This document shows positions 6,694-15,488 of a stretch of DNA of 21,442 nucleotides, piece after piece (positions within the stretch are counted from its first letter, which is position 1; each line of letters begins with the position of its first letter). Location of the stretch: the NCBI GenBank assembly GCA_012961925.1, contig DTYK01000011.1, positions 1 to 21,442 on the forward strand. The letters are read 5' to 3'. The position numbers and the translations under genes are program-made. The stretch comes from Candidatus Latescibacterota bacterium (lineage in GTDB: Bacteria; Latescibacterota; MVCY01; DTYK01). Below the pieces are notes generated by a model. It did no database searches. It was not told the DNA's origin and saw nothing but the letters and a program-made list of their open reading frames with translations.

Positions 6694-9600
6694 TTAAAAG
6701 GTGACGGTATGCCTTATCTTAAAGCGTTTATCTCCCTGTCGAATAATCTCGTCGTACTCATATTCGAACTCAATCGACGTCCTGTTCCTGAGTCGCAACT
6801 CAAGGCCAAGGTGATGGGTAAGCCCAAGCTCTTCTTGCTGATATAGGTTCTCTTTCATAGAGAGCTCCCCCCTATAAAAAAGGAACCATTTATCCAAAAG
6901 ATATTCCCCTACCGTGAGCCTGGTTCCTTCCAGAAGCATTAGATAGGAGAGGTTATCGTTCCCCCCGGGGAGCTTGTTGGCCACAATATTCCTCACAATA
7001 GTCGGATCAAGACGAAACACATCCAGACCTAAATTTCTCCTGATCCGCCTCTCGAGAGGACGGACAAGGGTTCTGTTCAAGAGGTTCTGGATGCCGGTGG
7101 TGAGTATACCGGCCGCCCTTCTATTATAAACGTCAAGGGAATATCCGAGCCTTGCAAGGACTTTTTCGAAGGTATCATCGTTCGGGTCACTGGACGTCAG
7201 GTCAAATCGGACTTCTCCAAGGCGTCCTTTATCCACCCTGACATCGGCTTCCTCATCAACAGCATAGATCTTCAGAAATACATCGGTATCGGCGTTCGTT
7301 GTGTCGGAATAAACGGTTGTCTTGGCCCTTCCCCACAATAAAGGCCTTTTGTCCGCCTTTGTGTCCAACTCGCAACCCATCTCTTCGATCTGAAACTCTG
7401 TATCCAGATAGGAGAGTGTGCCCTCCCTTGACTCCAGAATTCCCTTCACATGAAATGTCCCCTCGGCGACCGAACCTTGAAAGCTCAATTCACTGCCTTC
7501 CTTTATCCTGACGTCAACGCTTGCCAGGTCTGCAACTCCGAACTCCCTCTCTTGAAAGTACCAGACATCGCCCTTGGCAATGACGTCAAGATCCCATCTG
7601 ATAGACCTCAGAAGATCTGCAAAACGATCTTTTTCTTGAGATGAACCTTTTGATTTAGAACTCCTGAGCGGATAGGTGAACTCAATGCCGCTCACACGAC
7701 AGATGCCTTTCACAAGGGGTGAACGGTTGGGCCCGCTGATATAAAGCCCTGCCTGTTCCGGTGGGCCTAAAAGTTCAAAACGTCCGCTTGTGCCAGGCCT
7801 CAGCAGGCCCGGGAGGTTCAATTCTATCCCTTTTTTGTCAGTCCGTATGACCAAAATACCAAGGCTGAGACCGAGATCTGAAAGGATGATAGGTTCAAGT
7901 TCCTCACCGCCTACTCTCGTCTCTTCTCTGTTTTCGACTACAAACCTCCCTCCCCCTATTTTCCCCGAAATACCTTCGATCCTGAGGAACCGTGACCCTT
8001 CTCGCAGGGTGATCCTGCCCTTCAGATCTTCGATCTCCCGGTTTAGAAGGTTAAAGGTCGCCTGCCCTCCCGTGAAACTTATCCGGGCCTCTTCGACTAC
8101 AGGCGCCCCCCACCATCCAGCCAGGTGTAGGCTGGCACTACCTTCACCCGATGTCCCCTCGATGCCCGATGTAAATGAAGACAGGAGGGAGAGGATATCC
8201 CCTCCGATTTCAACATTTACGTCCAATTCTCTCTGGGGGGAAAGAGGCACAGTTCCCTTTGCAGATCCTCTGTAAAGTCCCTCTTTCCAGAATTTCAGAT
8301 CGGCTATTTCCAGCACATACTTGGAGTCCTCAGCAGCGAAATCTCCTCGCAAGGTCCCTCTCATCTCATCGAAAGGGAAATCAAGCACGGAGCCTTTCTC
8401 CACGATGAAATCCGCAGTAAGATCGCGTGATGATCCTCTTCCGATGAAAGAGAGATTATAGCTCAATTTCCCCTTAACCGTTTGACCCGCAGGAAGGAAG
8501 GGAGATAGAAAGGAAGAGAGAGCGATTCCTTTTGCCTCTGCCCTGACATCCGTTCCATCGGGGCCCCGATGGCCCTTTAAGCTGAGCAAAACATCCGCAC
8601 CATGTTGAAGCTGAAGGTCCCCGACGGCATGTCCATCATCCCAATGGAAGTTGAACTTCACGTCGAGCGAATCGATCTCTCCGGTTCCTTCCATCGTCAG
8701 CTCACCCGATATATCTGGTTTGGCGACAGTTCCGCCAACCTGAATCACTCCATTAAGCTCCCTCGTTTCACCAACTCCTTTTATTATATCCAGAACCCTC
8801 GCGATAAAAGGGTTTGTAAAAATGAGTTTAGCGTCTATTACCTTCTCCCCCTTCTTGACTTTTGCAATCTCGGGGCTAAGTCCAACCTCATCTTTATCTG
8901 CCGAAAATTCCGCTTCGATTTCCAGCAAAGCATCACCCGCTTTGAAGCCCTCGGATCTGAAGCGGAGGTCAATCCTCTCTCCTGTTTCTGTGCTACGTAT
9001 CTCTCCTGTTACGTCCAATCTGTTATGGTCGCCCACAAAGAGTTTCCCCGAAGTTTCAAGCGATTTCGGGGTACCGTGGATGTTGATCTTTCCGTTCATC
9101 CTTTGATCGGGCTGCAGGATAGTGGCCAGGAAATTGTTAATCCGCAAATCCGAGTCCTCAACCAGCAGGGCCAGAGTTCCAGATAGTGCTCCATTTTCCC
9201 AGGATGAACGAATCCTCAACCATCTCTCATCACGTTTTAACCAGCCCTTCTGAGTCCCTATATCACGTCCACCGACGGTTAGCCTGGGTATACTGTACCA
9301 GACCTGCCATTTGGGATCCTGAACATTACCGTCGATACGTACGGTCAGATCACCGGTTCCGGAGACTCCATCCCCAACTACTCCGCTTAAATTCTGGAGA
9401 TCAAACCTGTTTGCTTTCAGGTTCATTTCCACCTGAGTCCCCTTCGCGGTCTTGGCAATCCTACCATTGCCCCTTAAAACACCTTCGCCTATCTTCCCTG
9501 ATATCTGCTCAACGATGAAGACAGAACCGGCTTTTGTAAAACGTACCTTTAGATCCTCGATAGTCTCGCCATTCACTAAGATCTTATTGCTATTGAAAAC

Positions 9601-10623
9601 ACCTCTTAACTTCAGGTCATCGAGCGGCCCCTGGACTGTAACCGAAAGGGTTCCGCTCCCTGATGGAAGGTTCTCTTTATCCGGTGCAATAGTCCCCGCA
9701 AGCTCTGCCAACTCAAAATCTGGGAACTCAGCCGTGAGGGACAAAGTGAGAGGGAGTTCGAGAGGAATCCTGCCCCTTACGGAGAAGTTCCTTCCCCGCC
9801 AGAATCCCTCTCCCTCGTGGACGAAGACTGCTCCATCCTTTATCTCCCCTCTTAGGCTCACCAATCTGACCTCTGGATCCAGGCTGGTTGACTTAAGATC
9901 CCTGATAGTCACATCACCCGAGGCTCCCCTTCCCTCTTTAAGATGGAGGAGGAGATCCATTCTCCCCGACTCAAGCCGGGTATCACCAAGCAATTGGCCT
10001 AAATCGGGATCGGACAGCTCGATGGAATGAGCTTTCAGTTTAAGCTCATAGGTTCCCTCTGCGGTGTTAACAAATCCCTTAACCTCCGCATTTATGTCCC
10101 TGCTCAGAAACCGACCTTGCAGGCGTACAATAATTCGTTCAGGGACCCTTGCATCGATCAGGCCTTTCACGTCATGGGCAACCGCAGCTTCATCGAGGGC
10201 ACCTTTAAGGAGTATCTGCCCCCCGGTCAACGTTAACTGCCCCGCTGGAATCGTGCGGCTCAGGCCTTTCACCGAACCCAGTCGGGTAGTTGCCTTGGTC
10301 ATATCAAAGATCAGCTTGGGGTTCGAAAGGGAAAGATCCTCAATACCACGGTCAACTCCCCCCCGGAGTAACTTCAGAAGATTGTAGTCCAGTTCGGCCC
10401 CCTCGATCTCCAGGACGCCGGAGAAACCCTCTGGCCTGGCATTAATTCGTCCGAGGCGGATCGATCCAAACCCTATGTCTATATCCTCCACAGAGATGCC
10501 CTTACTTGCCAGAAGTCGCTTAGCTACCTGTTTGACCCTGGTTGCCTGCCACCCCAGATAAAGCACTAACCCCAGGCTCAGGGCGATCATAATAATTAAA
10601 AGAGGCCGTGTAAAGACCTTCAT
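6694..10623 (-). CDS. tamB: TamB/DUF490 (AsmA-like) intermembrane transport protein
   Basis: 1309 aa (E. coli TamB has 1259). One N-terminal membrane anchor (about residues 8-26, LLIIMIALSLGLVLYLGW) is followed by more than 1000 residues of repetitive beta-strands with many G-x-L/I/V and D/N-G motifs. This fits the hydrophobic beta-taco groove of bridge-like lipid-transfer proteins. The C-terminal TamB domain is recognisable: an LSYLDTEFQI segment, then a helix with NLLNRTLVRPLERRIRR, LDVFRLDP, LEGTRLTVGEYLLDKWFLFYRG, and a terminal phenylalanine. TamB-family proteins span the periplasm and move phospholipid, or aid barrel assembly, with an Omp85 partner. Here the neighbouring Omp85 is BamA and no TamA is in view. 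ATG start with a weak AGAAGA SD; 75 nt after clpC. Confidence 0.88.
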   Translation of the reverse strand: MKVFTRPLLIIMIALSLGLVLYLGWQATRVKQVAKRLLASKGISVEDIDIGFGSIRLGRINARPEGFSGVLEIEGAELDYNLLKLLRGGVDRGIEDLSLSNPKLIFDMTKATTRLGSVKGLSRTIPAGQLTLTGGQILLKGALDEAAVAHDVKGLIDARVPERIIVRLQGRFLSRDINAEVKGFVNTAEGTYELKLKAHSIELSDPDLGQLLGDTRLESGRMDLLLHLKEGRGASGDVTIRDLKSTSLDPEVRLVSLRGEIKDGAVFVHEGEGFWRGRNFSVRGRIPLELPLTLSLTAEFPDFELAELAGTIAPDKENLPSGSGTLSVTVQGPLDDLKLRGVFNSNKILVNGETIEDLKVRFTKAGSVFIVEQISGKIGEGVLRGNGRIAKTAKGTQVEMNLKANRFDLQNLSGVVGDGVSGTGDLTVRIDGNVQDPKWQVWYSIPRLTVGGRDIGTQKGWLKRDERWLRIRSSWENGALSGTLALLVEDSDLRINNFLATILQPDQRMNGKINIHGTPKSLETSGKLFVGDHNRLDVTGEIRSTETGERIDLRFRSEGFKAGDALLEIEAEFSADKDEVGLSPEIAKVKKGEKVIDAKLIFTNPFIARVLDIIKGVGETRELNGVIQVGGTVAKPDISGELTMEGTGEIDSLDVKFNFHWDDGHAVGDLQLQHGADVLLSLKGHRGPDGTDVRAEAKGIALSSFLSPFLPAGQTVKGKLSYNLSFIGRGSSRDLTADFIVEKGSVLDFPFDEMRGTLRGDFAAEDSKYVLEIADLKFWKEGLYRGSAKGTVPLSPQRELDVNVEIGGDILSLLSSFTSGIEGTSGEGSASLHLAGWWGAPVVEEARISFTGGQATFNLLNREIEDLKGRITLREGSRFLRIEGISGKIGGGRFVVENREETRVGGEELEPIILSDLGLSLGILVIRTDKKGIELNLPGLLRPGTSGRFELLGPPEQAGLYISGPNRSPLVKGICRVSGIEFTYPLRSSKSKGSSQEKDRFADLLRSIRWDLDVIAKGDVWYFQEREFGVADLASVDVRIKEGSELSFQGSVAEGTFHVKGILESREGTLSYLDTEFQIEEMGCELDTKADKRPLLWGRAKTTVYSDTTNADTDVFLKIYAVDEEADVRVDKGRLGEVRFDLTSSDPNDDTFEKVLARLGYSLDVYNRRAAGILTTGIQNLLNRTLVRPLERRIRRNLGLDVFRLDPTIVRNIVANKLPGGNDNLSYLMLLEGTRLTVGEYLLDKWFLFYRGELSMKENLYQQEELGLTHHLGLELRLRNRTSIEFEYEYDEIIRQGDKRFKIRHTVTF

Positions 10624-10698
10624 TGTCTTCTTTATGCGTTAAGTTCATACTATAAATGACAAGCCGGAACGCTATGTCTGCGCGTGGGGGGTACAAAC

Positions 10699-13110
10699 TC
10701 ACACGATGTCCTTGAAGACCAGGCTCTCGCCCTTTCTACCTACCTGGATCCGACTGCCGTCTTTGAACTTGCCTTCCAAGATCTCCTCCGCCAGCGGATC
10801 CTCAACCAGCCTCTGAATCGCCCGCTTCAGCGGTCTTGCGCCAAAGAAAGGATCAAAGCCTTTCTCGGCTATCAGGTTCTTTGCGTCCTGGGTCAGGCTG
10901 ATCGTTATGTCACGGGATGAGACCCGTTCCAGGACCTCGCTTAGCATGATGTCGATGATCTTAAGGATCTCCTTCTTGCCCAATGGATGGAAGACGATTA
11001 TATCGTCAATTCTATTTAAAAACTCTGGATTGAAGGTTCTCTTAACTTCTCTGAGGACCTTTTCCCTCATCTGAGCGTAATCCGACTTCTCATCCGCCTT
11101 CTGGAAACCAATGGAGCCACCCTTCCCGATCTCTCGTGCGCCGAGGTTGGAGGTCATGATAAGGATGGTATTCCTGAAATCCACCCTCCTGCCAAAGCTA
11201 TCGGTGAGCTTCCCATCATCTAAGACCTGAAGCAGAATGTTGAACACATCAGGATGTGCCTTCTCTATCTCGTCCAAGAGGACAACCGAATACGGCTTGC
11301 GTCTTATCTTCTCCGTAAGCTGGCCGCCCTCTTCATAGCCCACATATCCTGGGGGAGCCCCGATAAGCCTGGAGACTGAAAACTTTTCCATATACTCGGA
11401 CATATCGATCCTGACCAGTGCATCTTCATCCTCGAAGAGATGGGCTGCCAGGGCTCTCGCCGTCTCTGTCTTTCCAACTCCTGTAGGGCCAAGAAATATG
11501 AAGGAGCCAATGGGTCTGTTGGGATCCTTCAACCCTGCCCTGCTTCTTCTAATAGCCCTGGATACGGCCCGAATCGCCTCCTCCTGCCCTACCACCCTTT
11601 CGCTCAGCGCCTTCTCCATATCCAGAAGCTTTTCTGATTCGCTCTTGGCCAGACGGAAGAGGGGAATACCGGTCATGCTTGAGACCACCTGGGCAACATC
11701 TTCCTCACTCACCTCCACCACCTTATTCTTTACATCCACTTCCCATTGTTTCCTCTCAAGCTCCAGTTTTCGTTTCAGCCTCTTCTCCTCATCCCGCAAA
11801 GCAGCGGCCTTTTCAAAGTCCTGGTGCTCTATAACCGCTGACTTCTTCGCAACCAGCTTTTCAATTTCCATCTCCAACTTCTTTATATGTTCGGGGAGTG
11901 TTACCTTGGAAAGCCGAACCTTAGAACCAGCCTCGTCTATCACATCGATGGCCTTGTCGGGAAGAAAACGTCCTGATATGTACCGATCTGATTGCCTTAC
12001 AGCCACTTCGATTGCCGCATCGGTGATCTTCACCTTATGATATTCTTCATATTTGGGCCTTAAACCTTTAAGGATCTCAATTGTCTCCTCAACGGATGGT
12101 GGATCCACCATCACGGTTTGGAAGCGCCTCTCCAATGCACCATCTTTTTCGATATATTTCCTGTATTCATCCAGGGTGGTGGCGCCAATGCACTGGAGTT
12201 CTCCTCTGGAGAGGGCTGGCTTAAACATGTTCGATGCGTCCAGGCTCCCCTCAGCTCCCCCCGCACCCACCAGTGTATGTAACTCATCGATGAAGAGGAT
12301 CACGTTGGCCGACTGCACAAGTTCGTTCATTACGGCCTTAACCCTCTCCTCGAACTGGCCCCTATATTTGGTTCCGGCCACCATACCACCCAGATCCAGG
12401 GCTACTATTCGCTTGCCTTCAAGCACTTGAGGAACCTCTTTGGCGACGATCCTCTGCGCCAATCCCTCTACGATGGCGGTCTTACCGACACCGGGCTCAC
12501 CAATCAACACCGGATTGTTCTTCTTCCGTCTGCTGAGTATCTGAGCAACTCTGGCGATCTCCTGGTCCCTACCTATAACTGGGTCAAGTTTATCTGCTTT
12601 TGCCAGGGCGGTGATGTCCCGTCCAAAATGGTCAAGAAACGGGGTCTTGCTCTTCTTCTGGACTCCCTTTTTTCTGGCAGATCTGCCTGTGAGAACGGAC
12701 ATAACCTCCTCCTTGACCATTTCATAGTCAGTGCCAAAGGACGCCAGAATCTGAGCCGCAATACCTTCCCTATCCTTCAAAAGGGCAAGCAGCAGGTGTT
12801 CCGTACCAATATATTTCGTCCCCATCTCCTGAGCCTCACCCGCCGCCACCTCAAGGGTCTGTTTCGCCCTTGGCGTGAATGGGATCTGTCCGACCATCAT
12901 TGCCCCACCAGAAGGTTGGATAGCGTCCTCCAGGGCCTGCTTGATCTGATCTAACTCCAGACCAAGGTTGAGCAGAACCGTTATTGCTACCCCCCCACCC
13001 TCTCTGATCAACCCCAGAAGGAGGTGTTCGGTCCCAATGTAATTGTGACCCAGCCGGTTAGACTCCTCCCTTGCCAGGTGAATCACCTTTCTCACCCTGT
13101 CAGTAAACAT
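10699..13110 (-). CDS. clpC: AAA+ unfoldase ClpC (ClpP-partner Clp ATPase)
   Basis: About 803 aa. Two Clp-N repeats cover 1-142. Each carries a GTEH motif (E28, E104) matching the phosphoarginine-binding E32 and E106 of B. subtilis ClpC. Then come AAA-1 with Walker A GEPGVGKT (204-211) and ILFIDE, a coiled middle domain with a UVR motif (HQDFEKAAALRDEEKRL), and AAA-2 with GPTGVGKT, VVLLDEIEKAHPD and a GSIGF loop of the ClpP-docking type. ClpC unfolds proteins, here expected to be McsB-tagged, and feeds them to ClpP, which is not in this window. I start at the second ATG (13110), with AAGGA 8 nt upstream, as ClpC proteins begin MFxxR; an ATG at 13119 has poorer spacing. The gene starts next to the mcsB stop, which implies coupling. 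Confidence 0.95.
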   Translation of the reverse strand: MFTDRVRKVIHLAREESNRLGHNYIGTEHLLLGLIREGGGVAITVLLNLGLELDQIKQALEDAIQPSGGAMMVGQIPFTPRAKQTLEVAAGEAQEMGTKYIGTEHLLLALLKDREGIAAQILASFGTDYEMVKEEVMSVLTGRSARKKGVQKKSKTPFLDHFGRDITALAKADKLDPVIGRDQEIARVAQILSRRKKNNPVLIGEPGVGKTAIVEGLAQRIVAKEVPQVLEGKRIVALDLGGMVAGTKYRGQFEERVKAVMNELVQSANVILFIDELHTLVGAGGAEGSLDASNMFKPALSRGELQCIGATTLDEYRKYIEKDGALERRFQTVMVDPPSVEETIEILKGLRPKYEEYHKVKITDAAIEVAVRQSDRYISGRFLPDKAIDVIDEAGSKVRLSKVTLPEHIKKLEMEIEKLVAKKSAVIEHQDFEKAAALRDEEKRLKRKLELERKQWEVDVKNKVVEVSEEDVAQVVSSMTGIPLFRLAKSESEKLLDMEKALSERVVGQEEAIRAVSRAIRRSRAGLKDPNRPIGSFIFLGPTGVGKTETARALAAHLFEDEDALVRIDMSEYMEKFSVSRLIGAPPGYVGYEEGGQLTEKIRRKPYSVVLLDEIEKAHPDVFNILLQVLDDGKLTDSFGRRVDFRNTILIMTSNLGAREIGKGGSIGFQKADEKSDYAQMREKVLREVKRTFNPEFLNRIDDIIVFHPLGKKEILKIIDIMLSEVLERVSSRDITISLTQDAKNLIAEKGFDPFFGARPLKRAIQRLVEDPLAEEILEGKFKDGSRIQVGRKGESLVFKDIV

Positions 13111-13111
13111 A

Positions 13112-14191
13112 TTATTCATCCTTCACGCCCCCTTCCGGCTTATCATCGCGTAGTCTCTCTCTGACCAGATTTGCCCGTATTTTATCACGTTCTGAAGGCC
13201 TAAGACTTCTTCCAACCAGCCTCTGAAGGTGATAGGGCTGTGTGAGAACCATAAGTTCGTTCAATACTTTGATTTCGGGAAAGGCAATGAGATCCATGGC
13301 ATATCCTAATCTTGTGGCGGACGAGAGATTCATAAACTCCTGGCTGGTCAACAGACGGGCATTTTCCAGGATGCCCAAAGCTCGCCAGACCTTATCCTCG
13401 ATCTCCAATTTGGCATCCTTCAGCAATGTCCCCCTCGCCTTGAGTTCCTGATCGACTACCTCCCTGATAATCCTCTCTAAGCCTTCGATTATCTCGTGCT
13501 CGGCCTTGCCGAGTGTAGTCTGGTTTGATATCTGAAAGAGGTTTCCCACTACGTCTGTGCCCTCACCGTAGAACCCCCGAACAGCCAGACCGACTTGGGC
13601 AACCGCCCGAAGGACTTTATCTATTTCCTGGGTTAGCACCAGGGCCGGCAGGTGTATCAGGACAGAGACCCTAAGACCGGTTCCTACATTTGTAGGACAG
13701 GCTGTGAGATACCCATATTTCGGGGAAAAAGAGAAATCCAAAACCCCGGAAAGTTCGTCATCAATCTTGTCGACCAGCGACCAGACGTTTCTGGGTTGAA
13801 AGCCAGGTTGAATGGCCTGTAACCTCAGATGGTCCTCCTCGTTAATCATGACGCTAACAATCTCTTTATTGTCCACTAAAATCCCTCTTTGCCCCTTTTT
13901 CTTCGCCAGCTCCGGACTGATCAGATGGCGCTCAACCAATATCTGACGGTCGGCCTTTGACAGCTCATCCAGGTTAAAGAAGGTCGTCCTCTCCAGGTGC
14001 GGACTCTGACTTTTGGCCGTCAGGACAGTGTCAACTAAAGTTGACAATTGTTCGTCAGTAGCCCGGTGGACAAAGGGCAGGGATTGTAGATTTCGGGCCA
14101 GGCGGGCTCTGCTACTGATCACTATACCCGAAAATTCGCCTGAAATATCAAGCCACCCGGCGAAATTATGAATAAGGTCGTTAATTGTCAT
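13112..14191 (-). CDS. mcsB: Protein-arginine kinase McsB
   Basis: 359 aa, a member of the phosphagen (guanido) kinase family and near the 363 aa of B. subtilis McsB. It phosphorylates arginine side chains on proteins, which marks them for ClpCP. Visible motifs: SSRARLARN near 26-34 (nucleotide phosphates), NEEDHLR at 117-123 (catalytic acids), catalytic C165 in CPTNVGTGLR, and RDKIRA at 335-340, the RDxxRA site that binds phosphoarginine and drives activation and oligomerisation. It lacks the separate N-terminal domain of creatine/arginine kinases, as expected. The ATG lies inside the end of mcsA (11-nt overlap), so the two are probably translationally coupled. All key residues look intact. 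Confidence 0.95.
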   Translation of the reverse strand: MTINDLIHNFAGWLDISGEFSGIVISSRARLARNLQSLPFVHRATDEQLSTLVDTVLTAKSQSPHLERTTFFNLDELSKADRQILVERHLISPELAKKKGQRGILVDNKEIVSVMINEEDHLRLQAIQPGFQPRNVWSLVDKIDDELSGVLDFSFSPKYGYLTACPTNVGTGLRVSVLIHLPALVLTQEIDKVLRAVAQVGLAVRGFYGEGTDVVGNLFQISNQTTLGKAEHEIIEGLERIIREVVDQELKARGTLLKDAKLEIEDKVWRALGILENARLLTSQEFMNLSSATRLGYAMDLIAFPEIKVLNELMVLTQPYHLQRLVGRSLRPSERDKIRANLVRERLRDDKPEGGVKDE

Positions 14192-14663
14192 TTCTAACCG
14201 TTCTCTCCATCAGTCTGATCTTATCCCTTAATCTGGCTGCCTCCTCGAATTCTTCCTTCTTTATCGCCTCCCTCAACATCTGCCTTAAATGGAGGAGGTC
14301 TCGCCTTACCTTTGTTTCACCACTGGCCTGGGAAGGGACCTTGCCGACATGTCTGGTGCTACCATGGACCTTTTTCAGCAGAACCTCCAGTTGTTCGGAG
14401 AATGCGGTGTAACATTGGCCGCAACCCAACCGCCCGCTTTGCTTGAAGTCGTCATAGGATAAAGCACATTTAAGACATACAAGCTCCCCATGCTGACTGG
14501 GCTCATCTTCAATTCCGCTAAATGCCTTGTCCTGAAGCTCTGCGGCAGAAAATCCTCGCTTCTCGGCACATTCAACGCACAGATGAAGTACCGTCTTTGC
14601 GTCATTAGCTATCTGGGTGAAAAGGACTACCGCAGGCTTCTCACCACACTCCTGACATAACAT
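14181..14663 (-). CDS. mcsA: McsA, zinc-finger/UVR activator of McsB
   Basis: 160 aa. Two pairs of CxxC (C3/C6 and C29/C32) form a first zinc site and two more (C63/C66 and C81/C84) a second. A C-terminal UVR (UvrB/UvrC) motif follows at about 130-155 (AIKKEEFEEAARLRDKIR). In B. subtilis McsA binds and activates McsB and is itself arginine-phosphorylated; the UVR motif resembles the ClpC middle domain. ATG start with GGAG 6 nt upstream. It is the first gene of the mcsA-mcsB-clpC block. Unlike the Firmicutes operon, no ctsR precedes it: the upstream gene is lolD, separated by 144 nt that hold a structured repeat element. Confidence 0.93.
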   Translation of the reverse strand: MLCQECGEKPAVVLFTQIANDAKTVLHLCVECAEKRGFSAAELQDKAFSGIEDEPSQHGELVCLKCALSYDDFKQSGRLGCGQCYTAFSEQLEVLLKKVHGSTRHVGKVPSQASGETKVRRDLLHLRQMLREAIKKEEFEEAARLRDKIRLMERTVRNDN

Positions 14664-14708
14664 AGAACGCTCCGTTTCGTCTCATCCCCTGAACTCCGGT
14701 CCCACCTG

Positions 14709-14808
14709 ATCTTACGCAGGATGAAATGCTAAAGCATAAACTCCGAAGGCCAGAGTTAAGCCTCCGGGCTTTCATCCCCACGTCTACGGGCTCAGTGACC
14801 TATCTTAC
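14709..14808 (-). repeat. Structured intergenic element upstream of mcsA (copy 2 of the ompH-leader element)
   Basis: Positions 14754-14808 match 4236-4291 (GTAAGAT, GGTC, GTAGAC, GGGGATGAAAGCC, CTTAA). The adjoining bases fold compactly. Outer stem GGATGA/TCATCC pairs 14719-14724 with 14772-14777. Inside it stand three nearly contiguous hairpins: 14758-14771 (AAGCC/GGCTT), 14739-14757 (AACTC/GAGTT) and 14726-14737 (ATGC/GCAT). A further GTAAGAT-like end lies at 14709-14714. The element starts at the lolD stop codon. There is no T-run, so it is not a terminator. Confidence 0.6.
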
Positions 14809-15488
14809 TAACCACTCATGGCCTTCCCATCCGCAAGCTTGATTATCCTATCAGCTTTTGCAGCAAGCTCCAGATTATGTGTTGCAATCACAAAGCTTTT
14901 CTTCAATGAGCTCGATAGATCCCATATAAGTTCATGCAACGCCAGACTATTGGCTGAATCCAGGTTCCCGGAAGGCTCATCAGCCAGAACAATCCTGGGA
15001 TCGTTTATCAGGGATCTGACCACTGCAACCCTCTGCAGTTCACCGCCGGAAAGCTCGGCCGGTTTGTGTGATTCCCTCCCCTCCAGCCCGACCCGCGCCA
15101 GAAGTTCTCTTGCCTGCCCAACCACCTCCTGGGGTTTCCGACCAGCTATCAAAGCCGGCATCATCACATTTTCCAGCGCAGAGAACTCGGGCAGTAGATG
15201 ATGAAACTGAAAGACAAAACCTATCGTCCTGTTCCTGAACCTTGCCAGTCCATCATCAGAGAGAGAAAAAACGTCAATCGAGTCCATCCAGAGACATCCT
15301 TTAGTAGGTCTGTCAAGGGCACCAAGGATATGGAGCAGGGTACTTTTGCCCACACCGGACGGCCCAACCACCGCCACAATCTCTGCCTCTCTGACCTCCA
15401 GGTCAACACCCCGGAGGACATGGAGAAAGCCCACCGGTGTTGTATAACTTTTATGGATATCATGAGCCTCAAGGATCGTTTTACTCAT
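14808..15488 (-). CDS. lolD: Lipoprotein-releasing ABC transporter ATPase LolD
   Basis: 226 aa, a complete single-domain ABC ATPase. Walker A GPSGVGKS (42-49), Q-loop Q94, ABC signature LSGGE (146-150), Walker B IVLADE (166-171) and the switch histidine H204 in IATHN are all present. It powers release of outer-membrane lipoproteins from the inner membrane with the LolC/E permease. The identification leans on that neighbour, because MacB-type ATPases look alike; the permease upstream is of the Lol type. Its ATG lies inside the end of the permease gene (8-nt overlap). No outer-membrane-targeting CxxxL-type features apply, because the protein is cytoplasmic. Confidence 0.92.
   Translation of the reverse strand: MSKTILEAHDIHKSYTTPVGFLHVLRGVDLEVREAEIVAVVGPSGVGKSTLLHILGALDRPTKGCLWMDSIDVFSLSDDGLARFRNRTIGFVFQFHHLLPEFSALENVMMPALIAGRKPQEVVGQARELLARVGLEGRESHKPAELSGGELQRVAVVRSLINDPRIVLADEPSGNLDSANSLALHELIWDLSSSLKKSFVIATHNLELAAKADRIIKLADGKAMSG

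Noticed and set aside
4356..13110. Many long plus-strand frames opposite tamB, bamA and clpC (up to 194 codons)
   Set aside because: Ser/Pro/Leu-rich antisense shadows without SDs or domains, fully explained by codon bias of the real minus-strand genes.
14664..14807. The lolD-mcsA gap as a Rho-independent terminator
   Set aside because: Hairpins are present but none is followed by a T-run on either strand, so termination there is not supported.
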